Source of the DNA: Myrmaecium sp. VS I D KN 1 | Lineage: Eukaryota; Ascomycota; Dothideomycetes; Valsariales; Valsariaceae | DNA length: 64,000 bases | NCBI GenBank assembly: GCA_019775845.1 | Contig: JADQAV010000038.1 | Coordinates: 884,915 to 948,914, forward strand | Reading direction: 5' to 3' | Shown: positions 1-10,802 of the stretch, piece by piece | Numbering within the stretch: the stretch's first letter is position 1 | Layout: each line of letters begins with the position of its first letter | The notes under the pieces: model-generated | Told to the model about the DNA's origin: nothing | Seen by the model: only the letters and a program-made list of their open reading frames with translations | Database searches by the model: none | Translations under genes and position numbers: made by a program

Positions 1-43
1 CTCCTTCTGGGGATCTCACGGACGTGCTAACCATCGATGGCAG
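1..43 (+). other. 3' end of a PKS intron (truncated by window edge)
   Basis: The first 43 bases read in frame but give residues unlike any PKS linker. They contain a consensus branch point (gctaac, about 26-31) and end in CAG at 41-43, directly before GTG ATT TCC CGC, which begins typical pre-KR linker sequence. I infer that this is the tail of an intron and that the PKS exon starts at 44. Confidence 0.6.
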
Positions 44-1210
44 GTGATTTCCCGCGATAACAGCAAGAACATGCTCCGGGAAGATGCTTCGTACCTGCTT
101 GTGGGAGGTCTGGGAGGCATTGGCAGAGCAACGGCTTCCTGGATGGCAGACCACGGAGCGAAGAACCTGATCTTCGCCAACCGAAGCGGTCTCAAGACGC
201 AGGAAGCCAAAGAAACCGTGGCACTCCTTCAAGACAAAGGCTGCCGGATCGGAGTCTTCAGCTGCGACGTGACCGACCCATTAGCCGTCGAAAGACTGGT
301 GCGGGAGGCGCACGAACAAGGCTTCCCGCCCATCCGCGGCGTCATCCAAGGCGCGATGCTGCTCCGCGACCAACTCTACGAGAAGCTGACCCTGGACGAC
401 TACAACACCGTGGTGCGGCCCAAAGTGCATGGGACGTGGAACCTGCACAACCACCTGCCGCACGACCTGGACTTCTTCATCATGGAATCCTCCGTCAGCG
501 GCATCGTCGGCAACACCGCCCAGCTCGCCTACGCCGCCGCCAACACCTTCCTCGACGCCTTCGCCGGCTACCGCGCCGCGCGGGGGCTCGCCGCCACCAC
601 CCTCGACCTCGGCGCCATCGCCGGCGTCGGCTACCTCGCCGGCAACAAGGAGCTCCGCGACGCCATGGAACGCCAGGGCTTCGACTTCACCGACCCCAAA
701 CGCCTCATGAAGCTCCTCCAATTCGCCATCCAGCACCCCCGGCGCGCCGCCGGCGGGCACTCCCACATCGTCACGGGCCTGGGCCAGTACAACGAAGGCT
801 CCTCCCTCGCGGCCCTCACCACCCCACCCTTCGCCCACTTCCGCCAGCTCTCCCGCAAATCCAGCGGCGACGGCGCCAACGGCTCCGACAACGGCGGTGC
901 CAACATCCCCCACGCCCTGCGCGCCGCCAAATCCCTCGACGACGCGGCCGAGCTCATAACCGCGGCCCTGGTCGACCGGATCGCGTCGCGCTCCGGCATC
1001 GCGGCCGAGAACGTGAATACGGGCAAGAGCATGAGCGATTATGGCATCGACTCCCTCGTCGCGGTCGAGATTCGCAATTGGATCGCCAAGGAGATGGGCG
1101 CGACGGTGCCGATCATGGAGCTGCTGGCGGCGGAGCCGTTGACGCTGCTCGCGGGGAAGATTGCGGGGAGGAGTCGGTGGGTGCAGGTTGAGGGTGGGAA
1201 GGAGGGATAG
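44..1210 (+). CDS. Highly reducing polyketide synthase, C-terminal KR-ACP part (5' end outside window)
   Basis: Last exon of a type I iterative PKS. The visible 388 residues hold a ketoreductase domain: the NADPH-binding GGLGGIG at residues 21-27, a catalytic Ser in ESSVSG, and the YxxxN pair in AYAAANTF. A carrier domain follows, with DYGIDSLVAVEI; Ser337 (codon 1052-1054) is the phosphopantetheine attachment site. The protein stops about 50 residues after that Ser with no thioesterase, as usual for fungal highly reducing PKSs, so release must use another enzyme. KS, AT, DH, MT and ER domains would lie to the left of the window and cannot be judged. The stop is TAG at 1208-1210. The next gene (PEBP) is convergent. 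Family assignment is firm; product unknown. Confidence 0.93.
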   Translation: MISRDNSKNMLREDASYLLVGGLGGIGRATASWMADHGAKNLIFANRSGLKTQEAKETVALLQDKGCRIGVFSCDVTDPLAVERLVREAHEQGFPPIRGVIQGAMLLRDQLYEKLTLDDYNTVVRPKVHGTWNLHNHLPHDLDFFIMESSVSGIVGNTAQLAYAAANTFLDAFAGYRAARGLAATTLDLGAIAGVGYLAGNKELRDAMERQGFDFTDPKRLMKLLQFAIQHPRRAAGGHSHIVTGLGQYNEGSSLAALTTPPFAHFRQLSRKSSGDGANGSDNGGANIPHALRAAKSLDDAAELITAALVDRIASRSGIAAENVNTGKSMSDYGIDSLVAVEIRNWIAKEMGATVPIMELLAAEPLTLLAGKIAGRSRWVQVEGGKEG

Positions 1211-2027
1211 ATTGTTGGATGGGATGGCTGGGTTGGAGGCTTCCGTTCCTTCTTTTTTTCTTTCGGGCTGGGTTGACTTCCTGGTGGATGTTGGAGTTGG
1301 TGGCTTCAGGCGCGGTCTGTCTGATTTTGCTCATATAGATCGGAGTAATCACATGTTCGTAGAAGAAATGGACTCAGTAACTCAGTGGCTGTATCCTCGG
1401 GAAGCTTGGTGTGGCCATGTCTCACGGCGTACCGATCGATACTCGGATGAGATGAAGAGTCAAGGGCCTTGGAGTTCCGGTATTCACGTCGCTCGAAGGA
1501 ACTATCGATCTCTGGGCGCGTTAGCAACCTGTATGTGGCATCCATAAGAAGTTGTGCGCTGAGCATGGAGATGGTCATGACTATGCGTTGACTGTGAAGT
1601 GGAATGTTCAACGTCCCGGTAATGTCGCGACATGACGCGTTCGCGCGTCGCAAAAGCTCGGTCGCACGGCCAAGAGCCCCGCCGTAGTGCGGAGGTGGGG
1701 ACGTGGGGACCGCAAATACATAGCGGTGGGAAGTACCTTAGCGACCGTCCGTCTGTCCGTCGGGAGGGGCAGCCGTGGGGAATGCAATTGCGGAGAATGA
1801 AGATTACCTAGTACGTATGGCGAGGGTTCACATCGTGAATAAAGATGGTAGTTCAATTGTATAAGAGAAAGCTTGATATAACCCTGTGGAAAGTATGGGA
1901 ATCATCAAATCCTTCGAAAGCCAATGCAAATACCCTCGTCCCCTCTCAACCTACCCAGCCATTAACCCACCCTCACTCAACAAACAAATAGTACCTATAA
2001 CAAGCAAACCCACCTCCCCTCCCCCAC
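1211..2027. other. Convergent intergenic region, PKS / PEBP
   Basis: Holds the 3' flanks of two converging genes. I see no convincing coding region or RNA gene. Confidence 0.6.
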
Positions 2028-2660
2028 TCACCACTCCTGCTCATACGTCGCCGTCCACAAGCCCCACCCGGCCACCTTCCCGACCAGCAACTCGGCAATC
2101 TCCTCCTTCCTCGGCACCGCCGGCACCTTCTCCCGCTCCAACGGAGAACTCAACGCCACCAGCTCAAACAAATACCGATGCGGGCCATGGCCCAGCGGCG
2201 GGCGCGGGGGGATATACACCACGTTCCTGCGATTCTTGCCCACCCGCCAGCCCGCCCGAATCACCTTCACCCCACCCTCCTCCTCCCTCACAACCTCCAA
2301 ATCCTCCGGCCCCGCCCGCGTCACCGTCGGCGGAATAAACGCATAAATCCCATGCACATTCGGGTGCCCCAGCGGCGCGTCCGGGTCCTCGCAGCAGAGC
2401 AGGTACTCCTTGACGTCCAAGGCCCCGGCGCCGGGGCCGACCTCCCACTCCAGCGTCGGGAACCGGCCCCCGCCGAACTTGGAGTACTCCCGGCGGAAGA
2501 CGGCGCCCGAGGGCCCGCAGTCCGGCGAGCTGATGGGGATGGTGGGATCCGGGTGCTTTTCGAAGGCCCGGTGTTTGGTCAGGAGTTGGGCGTCGTAGGC
2601 CCGTCGGTTGTAGAGCAAACGTGCGAGGCCATATTCGAGGTAGCGGAGGATGATGGACAT
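2028..2660 (-). CDS. PEBP / YbhB-like phosphatidylethanolamine-binding family protein
   Basis: Single-exon 210-residue protein; ATG at 2660-2658 (MSIILRYLEYG), stop at 2028. The two PEBP signatures are present: a DPDAPLGHPNVHG block, in which Asp, Pro and His line the anion-binding pocket, and GPHRYLFELVAL (GxHRYxF type). An open frame runs further upstream, but residue quality drops sharply there, so I chose the Met just before the conserved region. No signal peptide; probably cytosolic. PEBP proteins bind phospholipid head groups or kinases, and fungal copies occur in secondary-metabolite loci with unclear roles. It is transcribed away from the SnoaL-like gene, and their shared promoter carries the repeated word at 2887-2902. 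Confidence 0.88.
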   Translation of the reverse strand: MSIILRYLEYGLARLLYNRRAYDAQLLTKHRAFEKHPDPTIPISSPDCGPSGAVFRREYSKFGGGRFPTLEWEVGPGAGALDVKEYLLCCEDPDAPLGHPNVHGIYAFIPPTVTRAGPEDLEVVREEEGGVKVIRAGWRVGKNRRNVVYIPPRPPLGHGPHRYLFELVALSSPLEREKVPAVPRKEEIAELLVGKVAGWGLWTATYEQEW

Positions 2661-3255
2661 GGTTTTTTTGTTGTGCGAGAGTGGCCCGGTTTGAAGATGA
2701 GGGGTGGAGATGCTTAAGCTGCGGAGACTTGAAGGGCGCAGGCGACGGTTCTTGAGGATTTCAGCGAAGAAGAGACTCGTTCGATATTCTGCGGCTCTGC
2801 GCGCAAGATGGGAAAAAAGGTCAGGTGTTTGTGAGAGCTTCGAGGTCGTGGGAGCTTCGCGGGGTAGCTTCCCTCCCCCCACCGGAACCGGCCCGGTACC
2901 GGTCCGGTCGCGGGTTCCATCCATTATCTCCCCGACGGACTGGCACCCAATGGCCGCGGAAAAGAGCCGACGGTCGACTTCGACGGATTTCTGCCTCGAT
3001 ACGCGCCTGGAATCGACCCGACGGCTGCGATGGGACGGCTCTTTTCTTTGCAGGGGCTGATGGGATGTCGAGAAATGCGACCGAAGTGAGCGAGGCCCGA
3101 GTGCCGGGGTGGGCGAAAGCAAAAGAGAGCGGCATGCCCGCGAGTTGTGCTGGTGAGAAGAGGGATCTTGATCGATCGGTGCTGTTGTTTCTTCTTTCTC
3201 GATCGCCCAACTTTTACTCTCGAATTCTCTGTGGTGGTATACGCCTCAGCCAAAC
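2661..3255. promoter_or_regulatory. Divergent promoter between PEBP and SnoaL-like genes
   Basis: A 595-bp region drives two divergent genes. It contains CGG/CCG-rich DNA around 2880-2915, including the 16-bp word described at 2887-2902. No other gene is seen. Confidence 0.6.
2887..2902. promoter_or_regulatory. Shared promoter word ACCGGCCCGGTACCGG, copy 1
   Basis: These 16 bases recur exactly at 4540-4555 in the MFS promoter. The word contains the palindrome ccggtaccgg and several CGG/CCG half-sites, the kind bound by Zn2Cys6 factors. It lies 227 bp upstream of the PEBP ATG and about 354 bp upstream of the SnoaL-like ATG. A role as a pathway-regulator site is inference. Confidence 0.5.
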
Positions 3256-4041
3256 ATGAAGCTCCTCACCATCACCCTCGGCTTCACAGCCATGACCTAC
3301 GCCTCCGCCGCCGCCATGGTGCAACCCCAATCCCCCCCACACGCCGACGCATCGCAGCAGCAGCCTATGAGCCTCGAAGACCCCCTCGACCCCCCCTCCT
3401 ACATCCCCCCCTCCGACGACGACTTCGTCTTCGAGAACCCCCGCACCGACTGCGCCTACGTCTCGCAGCCATGGATCTACCACGCCTTCAACGGGGTGCG
3501 CGACGACATGGGCGCCGTCTTCCGGTACGCGGCGCCCGACCTGACCGTGCGCATCATGGGCCACCACCCCTTCGCGGGGTTCTACCCGAACCCCAAGACC
3601 GCGTTCGTCAACAGCTTGTGGCGGTTAAATAACTGCCTCAAGGACCGCAAGGTGGACGCGCGCATCTGGGCGCTGCACGGCGCGTGCGAATCGGCGTGGT
3701 CGGTGCAGGAGTTTTACTTTAACGGGACGACGAACAAAGGTATGTAAAAAAAAAACCTCCTCCCTAATCATCCAGCCCCCACTGACCTTCTTCCTTTTGG
3801 TAAAGGGGAGTTCTGGGAACTCACCAGCCTCTGGGTCTCGCGGTGGGGCAAGGACCGCAAGATCCATGAGGTCCGCACCTACGTCGATGCCGGCATGATC
3901 ATCCGCACCCTCATGGAGAATGAGATCTGGTTCAACGCGAGCGATCGGGTCACGCATACCGCCCTGGTCCCGGGCCCGTCCGGGTTGCCGGGGGTGAATG
4001 ATACGGTGTTTGGGGAGTTGTTTGATGATGTAGTTGGTTAG
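3256..4041 (+). CDS. Secreted SnoaL-like (NTF2-fold) protein
   Basis: Two exons, join(3256..3739,3806..4041), give 239 residues. The intron has a GTATGT donor, an ACTGAC branch point at 3781 and an AAG acceptor, and restores TNKGEFWELTSLWV across the junction. Residues 1-20 form a signal peptide (MKLLTITLGF, then an Ala-rich c-region). A Pro/Gln-rich spacer follows, then a domain of the SnoaL/NTF2 alpha+beta type (PWIYHAFNGVRDDMGAVFRY, AFVNSLWRLNNCL, EFWELTSLWVSRW, KIHEVRTYVDAGMIIRTLM). SnoaL-fold proteins include polyketide cyclases, isomerases and hydrolases. Next to a PKS, a ring-closing or tailoring role is plausible, but a secretory signal is unusual for such an enzyme. I see no catalytic residues I can name. 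Confidence 0.8.
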
Positions 4042-4652
4042 TGGGTGTGGTTGTGGTTGTGGTTGTGGTTGTGGAGGTAGCGCCCGCATGTGGCTGGCTC
4101 TTGGTGGGGCGGGCAAAGCCACGGGGATGTGAGGTGCACGTTGAAGATCTCTATGGAAAATTGATTAGATAAACATATATTTTGGATTGGCTGGCGTAAT
4201 TCCTTGGATGAATAGTTAATAGAGAATCTGGAATGGTCTTGAAATTGCCAGTATGGGTGTTCCTTGAAGAAGGCCAGAACCTGATTGTGAGCTCTTGGAA
4301 GTTGGAACTGCCGATATCGATGCCACCCCTCAGCCTTGTTGGCGTGTGCACATGCCATGAGGCTGCGCTTCCATCATCCCCTCAACAGAACCGCAGAGAT
4401 TGAGGGCGAACACAAGTCAAAGAGACCGAGATGAATAGAAATCAAGCGCACGCGATAATCCCCGATGATTGGGTTGTAAACCATGCAGGAAAAGAGGCGA
4501 GGGAGTAAAGCAAGCATGCGAGATCCAGGCTAAGCCGGTACCGGCCCGGTACCGGCTACGAACCGGCATCGATATACCAACCACCACCTCTCAGTCGCCC
4601 AAAGGCCCGGTCAGTCAAGCTCGTCACTTTCAACGTCGAATTTATTCACTCA
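4042..4652. promoter_or_regulatory. Intergenic region and MFS promoter
   Basis: Begins with a short gtggtt tandem repeat (about 4043-4074) in the SnoaL-like 3' flank. Toward the right end it carries the CGG/CCG-rich block at 4535-4565. No gene seen. Confidence 0.55.
4535..4555. promoter_or_regulatory. Shared promoter word, copy 2, with a tandem palindrome
   Basis: The palindrome ccggtaccgg occurs at 4535-4544 and again at 4546-4555. The second lies within the 16-bp word (4540-4555) that is identical to 2887-2902. It sits 98 bp before the MFS start codon. Confidence 0.5.
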
Positions 4653-6535
4653 ATGGCAGAGACACCGCCGCCGGAGAAGTCTCGGGTGTCCGAGTCCGAG
4701 ACAAGACATGATAGTGCTGCGATTGATGCGCAAGCAAATGCGGGTACGGAGCAGGAGAAAGAGCATGGTGAGGGGGCAGCGACAGAGCAAGAACAACAAC
4801 AGCAAGAGCAGCAGCAGCAGCAGCAGCAACAGGACAAGAAACAAGATGCACCATACTCCATCCGAAGCGTGCGCGAGAAACGGTTGATCGTCGTGGCCGC
4901 CTCCCTCGCCGGCTTCTTCTCCCCCCTCTCCGCCAGCATCTATTACCCGGCCCTTCCCGCCATTGCGGAATCCCTGAACGTCTCGGAGACGAAAGTCAAT
5001 CTGACGGTGACCACATTCCTGGTGAGTGATTCCGCATCATGGCTGCGCTGCGCTGCGCTTCCGCTACGACCCAGCCTGTCAGTTATGACTTTGAGGCGCT
5101 GACGGTATGCAACGCGGGGCAGATCATCCAAGGCGTGGCACCGATGATGATCGCCGGCTTCAGCGACAGCGTCGGTCGCCGCCCGGCCTACGCGATCTGC
5201 TTCGTCATCTACATGGTCGCCAACCTCGCCCTGGCGCTGCAGGACAGCTACGCGGCCCTGATGGTGCTGCGCTGCCTCCAGAGCGCGGGCAGCAGCGGGG
5301 CCATCGCGATCGCCAACGGCGTCGTGAGCGACATCATCACCCCGGCGGAGCGAGGCGGTTACATCGCCTTCGCCTCCATGGGCTCCATCCTCGGCCCGAC
5401 CCTCTCCCCCATCATCGGCGGCCTGCTGGCCCAGTACCTCGACTGGCACTGGATCTTCTGGTTCCTGCTCATCTTCACCGGCGCCTTCTGCATCCCCTTC
5501 TTCCTCTTCTTCCCGGAAACCTGCCGCAACGTCGTCGGCAACGGCAGCATCCCCCCTCCCCCGCTCAACCGCTGTCTCACCGACATCCTCCACCAACGCC
5601 GCCGCGAAAAAGCTTCCACCGCCGCCGCCGACGTCGAAGCCGGCCACCCCCCCTCCGTCCCTCCCCCTCCCGCACGCAAAAAAATCGTCGTTCCCAACCC
5701 CCTCAAGACCCTCGTCGTCTTCAGCAACAAGCAAACCGCCCTCATCCTCGTCCCGGCGGGGGTGGCATTCGGCACCTTCTACGGCGTCCTCACGGGCGCC
5801 TCCGGCGCCTTCAAAGACAAATACCACTTCTCCTCCATCCAAGTCGCGCTGATGTTCCTTCCCCTGGGGGCGGGGGGACTCATCTCCGCCCTCACGACCG
5901 GAAAACTCGTCGACCGCAACTTCCGCCGTCACGCGCGGCGTCGCGGGATCGCCATCGTGCGCAACCGCCGGCAGGACCTGACGGATTTCCCCGTCGAGCT
6001 GGCGCGGCTGCAGGTCGCGCTGCCGCTGTTTTGGACGGGGACCGCGGCCATGATTATTTATGGCTGGGTCATCGGCGCGCAGGTCAACCTCGCCGGCCCG
6101 ATCATCTTGTTGCTGGCGATGAGCTGGACGCTGGCGGCGTTTTATCAGGTGCTGAACGTGCTGCTGGTGGACACGTACCCCGGCCGCGGCGCGGTGGTGA
6201 CGGCGTGTGTGAACTTGATCCGCTGCGAGCTGGGTGCGGCGGCGGCGGCGGTCATTAGCCCCATGACGGATTCGCTGGGGACGGGCTGGGCGTACACGAT
6301 TATTGCGCTGATTGGACTGGCGACGACGCCGTTGCTGATGCTCACGACGGTTTATGGGATCCGCTGGCGGAGGGAGATGAAGGAGAGGCAGCAACGGAGG
6401 GATGAGAGGGAGGTGGGGAAGAGGGAGGAGAAGGAGAGGAGAGTGGAGGAGAAGAGGGAGGCTAGGGACCAGCAGGCTCAGGAGAAGAGGCAGGAGAGGG
6501 AGAAGGTGGAGACGCAGGCGCCGACTGTGAGGTGA
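4653..6535 (+). CDS. MFS drug:H+ antiporter (DHA1-type exporter)
   Basis: join(4653..5021,5123..6535), 593 residues. The intron (GTGAGT...CAG, phase 0, CTGAC branch point near 5098) links TVTTFL to IIQGVAPMMIAGFSD, the normal TM1-TM2 spacing of the family. The N-terminal 65 residues are hydrophilic with a polyglutamine run. Then come MFS motif A (GFSDSVGRRPAY), a motif C-like segment (GSILGPTLSPIIGG) and a cytoplasmic central loop with poly-Pro/Lys. The second half has six further membrane segments and a charged Glu/Arg-rich tail that may form a coiled coil. Most like fungal multidrug/polyketide exporters of the plasma membrane. Its position and shared promoter word suggest export of the PKS product or self-protection. 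Substrate unknown. Confidence 0.9.
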
Positions 6536-6990
6536 GATGGTGTGTTGAATTCTTGAGATTCTTTGCTGCGGAGGAAATTGTTCGCGGTGCTATATAGATG
6601 GGTACAGACGAAGCGGCGTCTGGCTTGGGTTAATCGTTGGCATGCTTGGTTCAAACTTGTACTGATACCTTCGTTCGGCGTCATGAAATGTTTGGGCGTA
6701 CTTGTAATGCAATAGAACTCTTTGCTTTCTGGCGGTGTCTCTCGTGAGTCTTCCTGTTATCGTGATGCGATCTGCATTACAAGATATACAGATAATTTTA
6801 GAACGCTGGTTTGTACGAACTACTCCTCCATATACGAAGAGCGAGACAAACAACGAAGAGACAAAGGAAATATAACAAAGTAAGTAACAAAACCATGAGA
6901 TTAGCTAATCAATCCCCAAGTCCCTGATCCCAGTCTCACCAGGACCCTTCACACGTACTTCATCCCCTTACCTCAGCAAGCTCAGACCAA
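6536..6990. other. 3' flank of MFS gene up to RIP block
   Basis: Normal-composition, gene-free DNA between the transporter and the abrupt start of AT-rich sequence near 6,995. Confidence 0.6.
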
Positions 6991-8063
6991 CTTTCGGATA
7001 AATCTTATACCGGCCGCGTATTATATATTAATACTATTAGCGAAAGTTAGTCTAAGAGCTTTTAGCGCGATATTACTTTATAGCTAGTAACTTTTTAATT
7101 AATTTATATATATATATTATATCGCCGTATTACTACTATATTACTATATATACTTAAGTATTTATTACTTTTATATCTAGGTACACTCTATCTATTAATA
7201 TAGATATCTCCCGGCTAATATATAAGCTAAAAGCGTAAAGTTTTAAAATAGTATAAAAAAAATTATATAGTAAACTAGAAACTGCGTTATAATTTCTACT
7301 TCTTAGCTCCTACTTAAGTATACTACTACTATATAAGTATTAATATATATAACTATATCGGTAGTATCCTATCGAGCCGTAGAATAACCTCTTAATAAAA
7401 TCTTATATATATACGTGTTCCTTATATACCCTAGTACTTAATAATAGTAGTATATTATACGTAGCTTATATACTCCTATATTTATTAATAGTAATATTTA
7501 AATACTAAATAGTAATTAGTATTATAGCGTAATACTATACCGCTAGCTTATAAATAATATAAGGGAGGTAGGCCTTATAATATACTAGTTATATTATAGT
7601 TATATAGTATAATTACCTATTATAGTACTTATATAGTAAGAGAGAAGAAGATATAAATATATTAAAAGGCGATTTCGAATATAGCTAGCAGCGATAAGAA
7701 TATATAAAAGAAGATAGTTTATTTAGTACTTATAAAGCTATAAATATATAAGCCTCAGCTAAAATAGCTAGAAGTTCTATAGTAATTAGTCTTCCGGCGT
7801 AAGGATCTAATTCTAGTTATATATACTAGTTTTAGAAAGAGTATAATAATATAAAATATCTCTTTACTTATATATAAAAGTATTATACTTATTATTCTTC
7901 CTTTAAATATAATAGGTAAAGACTAGACGGTAAATATTAAGTAACTTTTAAGTATAAAGCCTATATATATTACTATATATACGTCCTAATATTACTAGAG
8001 TAGATAACTAGCGTAAAACTTATAGCTATTATTTATAATTTAGTATTCCGCGCGTATATATAG

Positions 8064-8330
8064 TATATTATTATAGATAAAGTATATCTTATATATATAT
8101 AGAGGATAACCTTCTAGAAGAAGTATATATAACTATATAAGCTACGAAGTATCCTAGGCTCTATTCTATAGTTTACTTATATAGCGATACTTAACGATAT
8201 TATACGCCGGAATATAAATATCTTTATAAGCTTTAATTATTAGCTAGCTAGAACTACTTATTATCCGTAGATTTATTAAGACTCGAGGCTTATATATATT
8301 TAATCCGCTGTTTTTCGTCCTTAAGGATAT
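8064..8330 (+). pseudogene. RIP-degraded RecQ-like helicase fragment
   Basis: In frame 3 the sequence reads IIIDKVYL, then YKLRSILGS, then FTYIAILND, broken by TAA/TAG codons. Reversing RIP-type changes only (A to G, T to C) turns the first into a DEAH-type Walker B box (DEVHL) and the last into the motif III form TATLND. The spacing of about 34 codons, with a YxLxxLR helix between them, is that of RecQ-family helicases. Recognition rests on short motifs; the host element is unknown. Confidence 0.45.
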
Positions 8331-10520
8331 ATAGTTTAATAGAGACCTAGGTATATAGCCGCGGTAAAATCCTAGGCCGTTATATATTAAGAAGACTATA
8401 ATATTTATTATTAATAAGTATAGAGTGCGGGAGTATATAAATATATTATAATATTAGCTTATTATACGCGGTTATACTTCCTAAGTAGCCGCCGTTATTA
8501 TATAATAGCTCTACTTAATATATACTAAATCTAATAAGGCGCGTATATATAATTAGTTTAGAAATAGCTTAACTTTTTATATACTTATCTATTCTAATAT
8601 CTTAGTAAATAGTATAGATATCCCTAATATCTTTTATATAATATAGTTTAGTATTATGCGTACGCCTAATACTATAATAATATAGTAGCGGTAAGGGAGA
8701 GCTACTTACCTTACTAATATATATAAAGAAGTATATCTTCTTCTTAAACACTAGACTAGCGGTAAATATATATTAACTTTAATTATATACGGAAGGTAAC
8801 TATAACCTCTTCTATAATAAGTATTACGCTTAAGTTAGCTTAGTTAAGAAATATCCGCGATAAAGAACTATATAGATAGCTTTATATAAGAGGTTCTTCT
8901 AAGCGATAATATATTAGAGACCTTATTAATTATATTCTTACAGGATAATATTATAGATATAGATAATATACTTCTATTTATACGCGGGTATAGTAAAGGA
9001 GGTATATTATTTAGCTTAAAGCTTTATATACTAAATTCGACTAACTATTACTATATAAAGAAGGATAGTAAAAAACGGATAACTATATAAATATATATAA
9101 AGCGCTGTAATCTACTACTAGATATAATATATAAGTTTATAAAAATATCCCGTTATTTACGTAGGCTTTAATTAATAGTATTTCGCGAGGAAGAGGCTAT
9201 TATTAATAATATATAGTTAGTTCCTATAGATCGATACTATTTAAATTATAATAATATATATAGTTAACTTACTCCTTATAATATCGCGCTTAGGTATAGT
9301 ACTAATAATATACCGGAGTTATATAAGTATATATTTATATTTATATAGGGGTAGTTTAGCTAGTAAGTAGATTAAGTTCTTAATAACTTACTATTTATTA
9401 TAAATAGTAAGCTAGTTATAATAAACGACTTAATACGTAAAATTTACTAGTATTTATTAGAAATTATATATAGAGACTTACTTTATAGTAGCGTATCTAC
9501 TTAGAACCTCTTAATACTAAGTAATAATTCTAATAAGCTTATATTACTAGTTTAATAAGAGGTTAGTAGTATATTAAGCCTGTATAATATAAATATAGGA
9601 GAGTATAACGGGGATATATATATATAGCTACTACTACTACTAGAAGATAATAAGCTATTAATACTGCTACTATAATATAATAAGCTACTAATACTTACGC
9701 CGCTATTATTATAGAAGCGCCCTTACGTACTATCTATATATATTAACCCGCCTATATTATTAAATATTAATAAGGTTCTCTTACTAGCTATACCTAGTAG
9801 TATATAGCTACGTAAATATATATTATTAGTAGAAATTATAGTAAATACTATTATATTATTAAATAGTAGTAAGAGACGTTAGACGTATAGATAAATAAGC
9901 GGCGGAAGTATAAGTAGATAGGTAGTATATAAATATATATAAGAAAAATATATAATTTTTAACTTATATATTATTTTTATCTTTCTACTATATTATATTT
10001 TATATTATCTATCCGCGGCTTTACTACTTTATTAACTATCTTATACTACTATCCCTATAATAAGCTTATATATAAGTATATATTACTAATTTTAATATAA
10101 TAATAATCTCCGTAGTCTACTATATAGTTATTAATATTATACGTTTAATATTCCCTTCCTATTAGTATATAGTTAGGCTCGTATTTATACTACTATAACT
10201 ATAAACTAAATATAAACTAATTATCGCTTAAATATCGAGTATTAAATACTAAAACTATTTATATATCTTCTAGTTAATATTTATCTTCGTTTAACTATAA
10301 TATATAGGTTATCCGTATTATATTTATTATAGCCGTATACTAATTAGTTATAGTATAATATAATATAGGTAATTTTATACTAGCTAATAAGTTAAAATTA
10401 CTTTATATAGACCTATATAAGCTATTAAGTATTACTTAGTCTCGGCTATTAGCTAACTATCTATATAACTACCTCCGCGATATATATATATAGTAGCTAA
10501 ATTTATTAAATAAGTATAAG

Positions 10521-10802
10521 ACGCGTATTACGTACTATTTATATATTAAGGGCTTATATAGTATAAAACGCTCGATTCTATATACTAAGTACTACTATAA
10601 AGGTATTAATTATTATATATATTATAATAACTTCTACTAAGCTAGGATCTAGCTTAGAAAGACTTTTACTAAGTATTAAGCTTTAGTATAAGATAGTTAT
10701 ATTAACTATAATCCAGGAGAGAGCTTATATACTACAGAGGCTTTAAGTAAGAAATAACGTATAATTATAAAGAAAAAGAAGCTAGCGGCAAGTAATATAG
10801 CC
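10521..10802 (+). pseudogene. Second RIP-degraded coding stretch, unknown product
   Basis: Ninety-four codons run in one frame with five stops, all TAA or TAG and all explainable from CAA/CAG. The rest is rich in Tyr, Ile and Lys, as expected from RIP of His/Thr/Lys codons, and ends in a KKKKLA basic patch. I do not recognise the protein. Confidence 0.3.

Noticed and set aside
281-1191. Long frames on both strands inside the PKS exon
   Set aside because: GC-rich codon use keeps other frames open; their products are Gly/Ala/Arg- or Pro/Arg-rich nonsense, while the KR-ACP frame has full motif support.
4943-6394. 483-codon minus-strand frame and a 383-codon plus-strand frame over the MFS gene
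   Set aside because: Arg/Asp/Gln- or Pro/Arg-rich shadows of a clearly conserved transporter.
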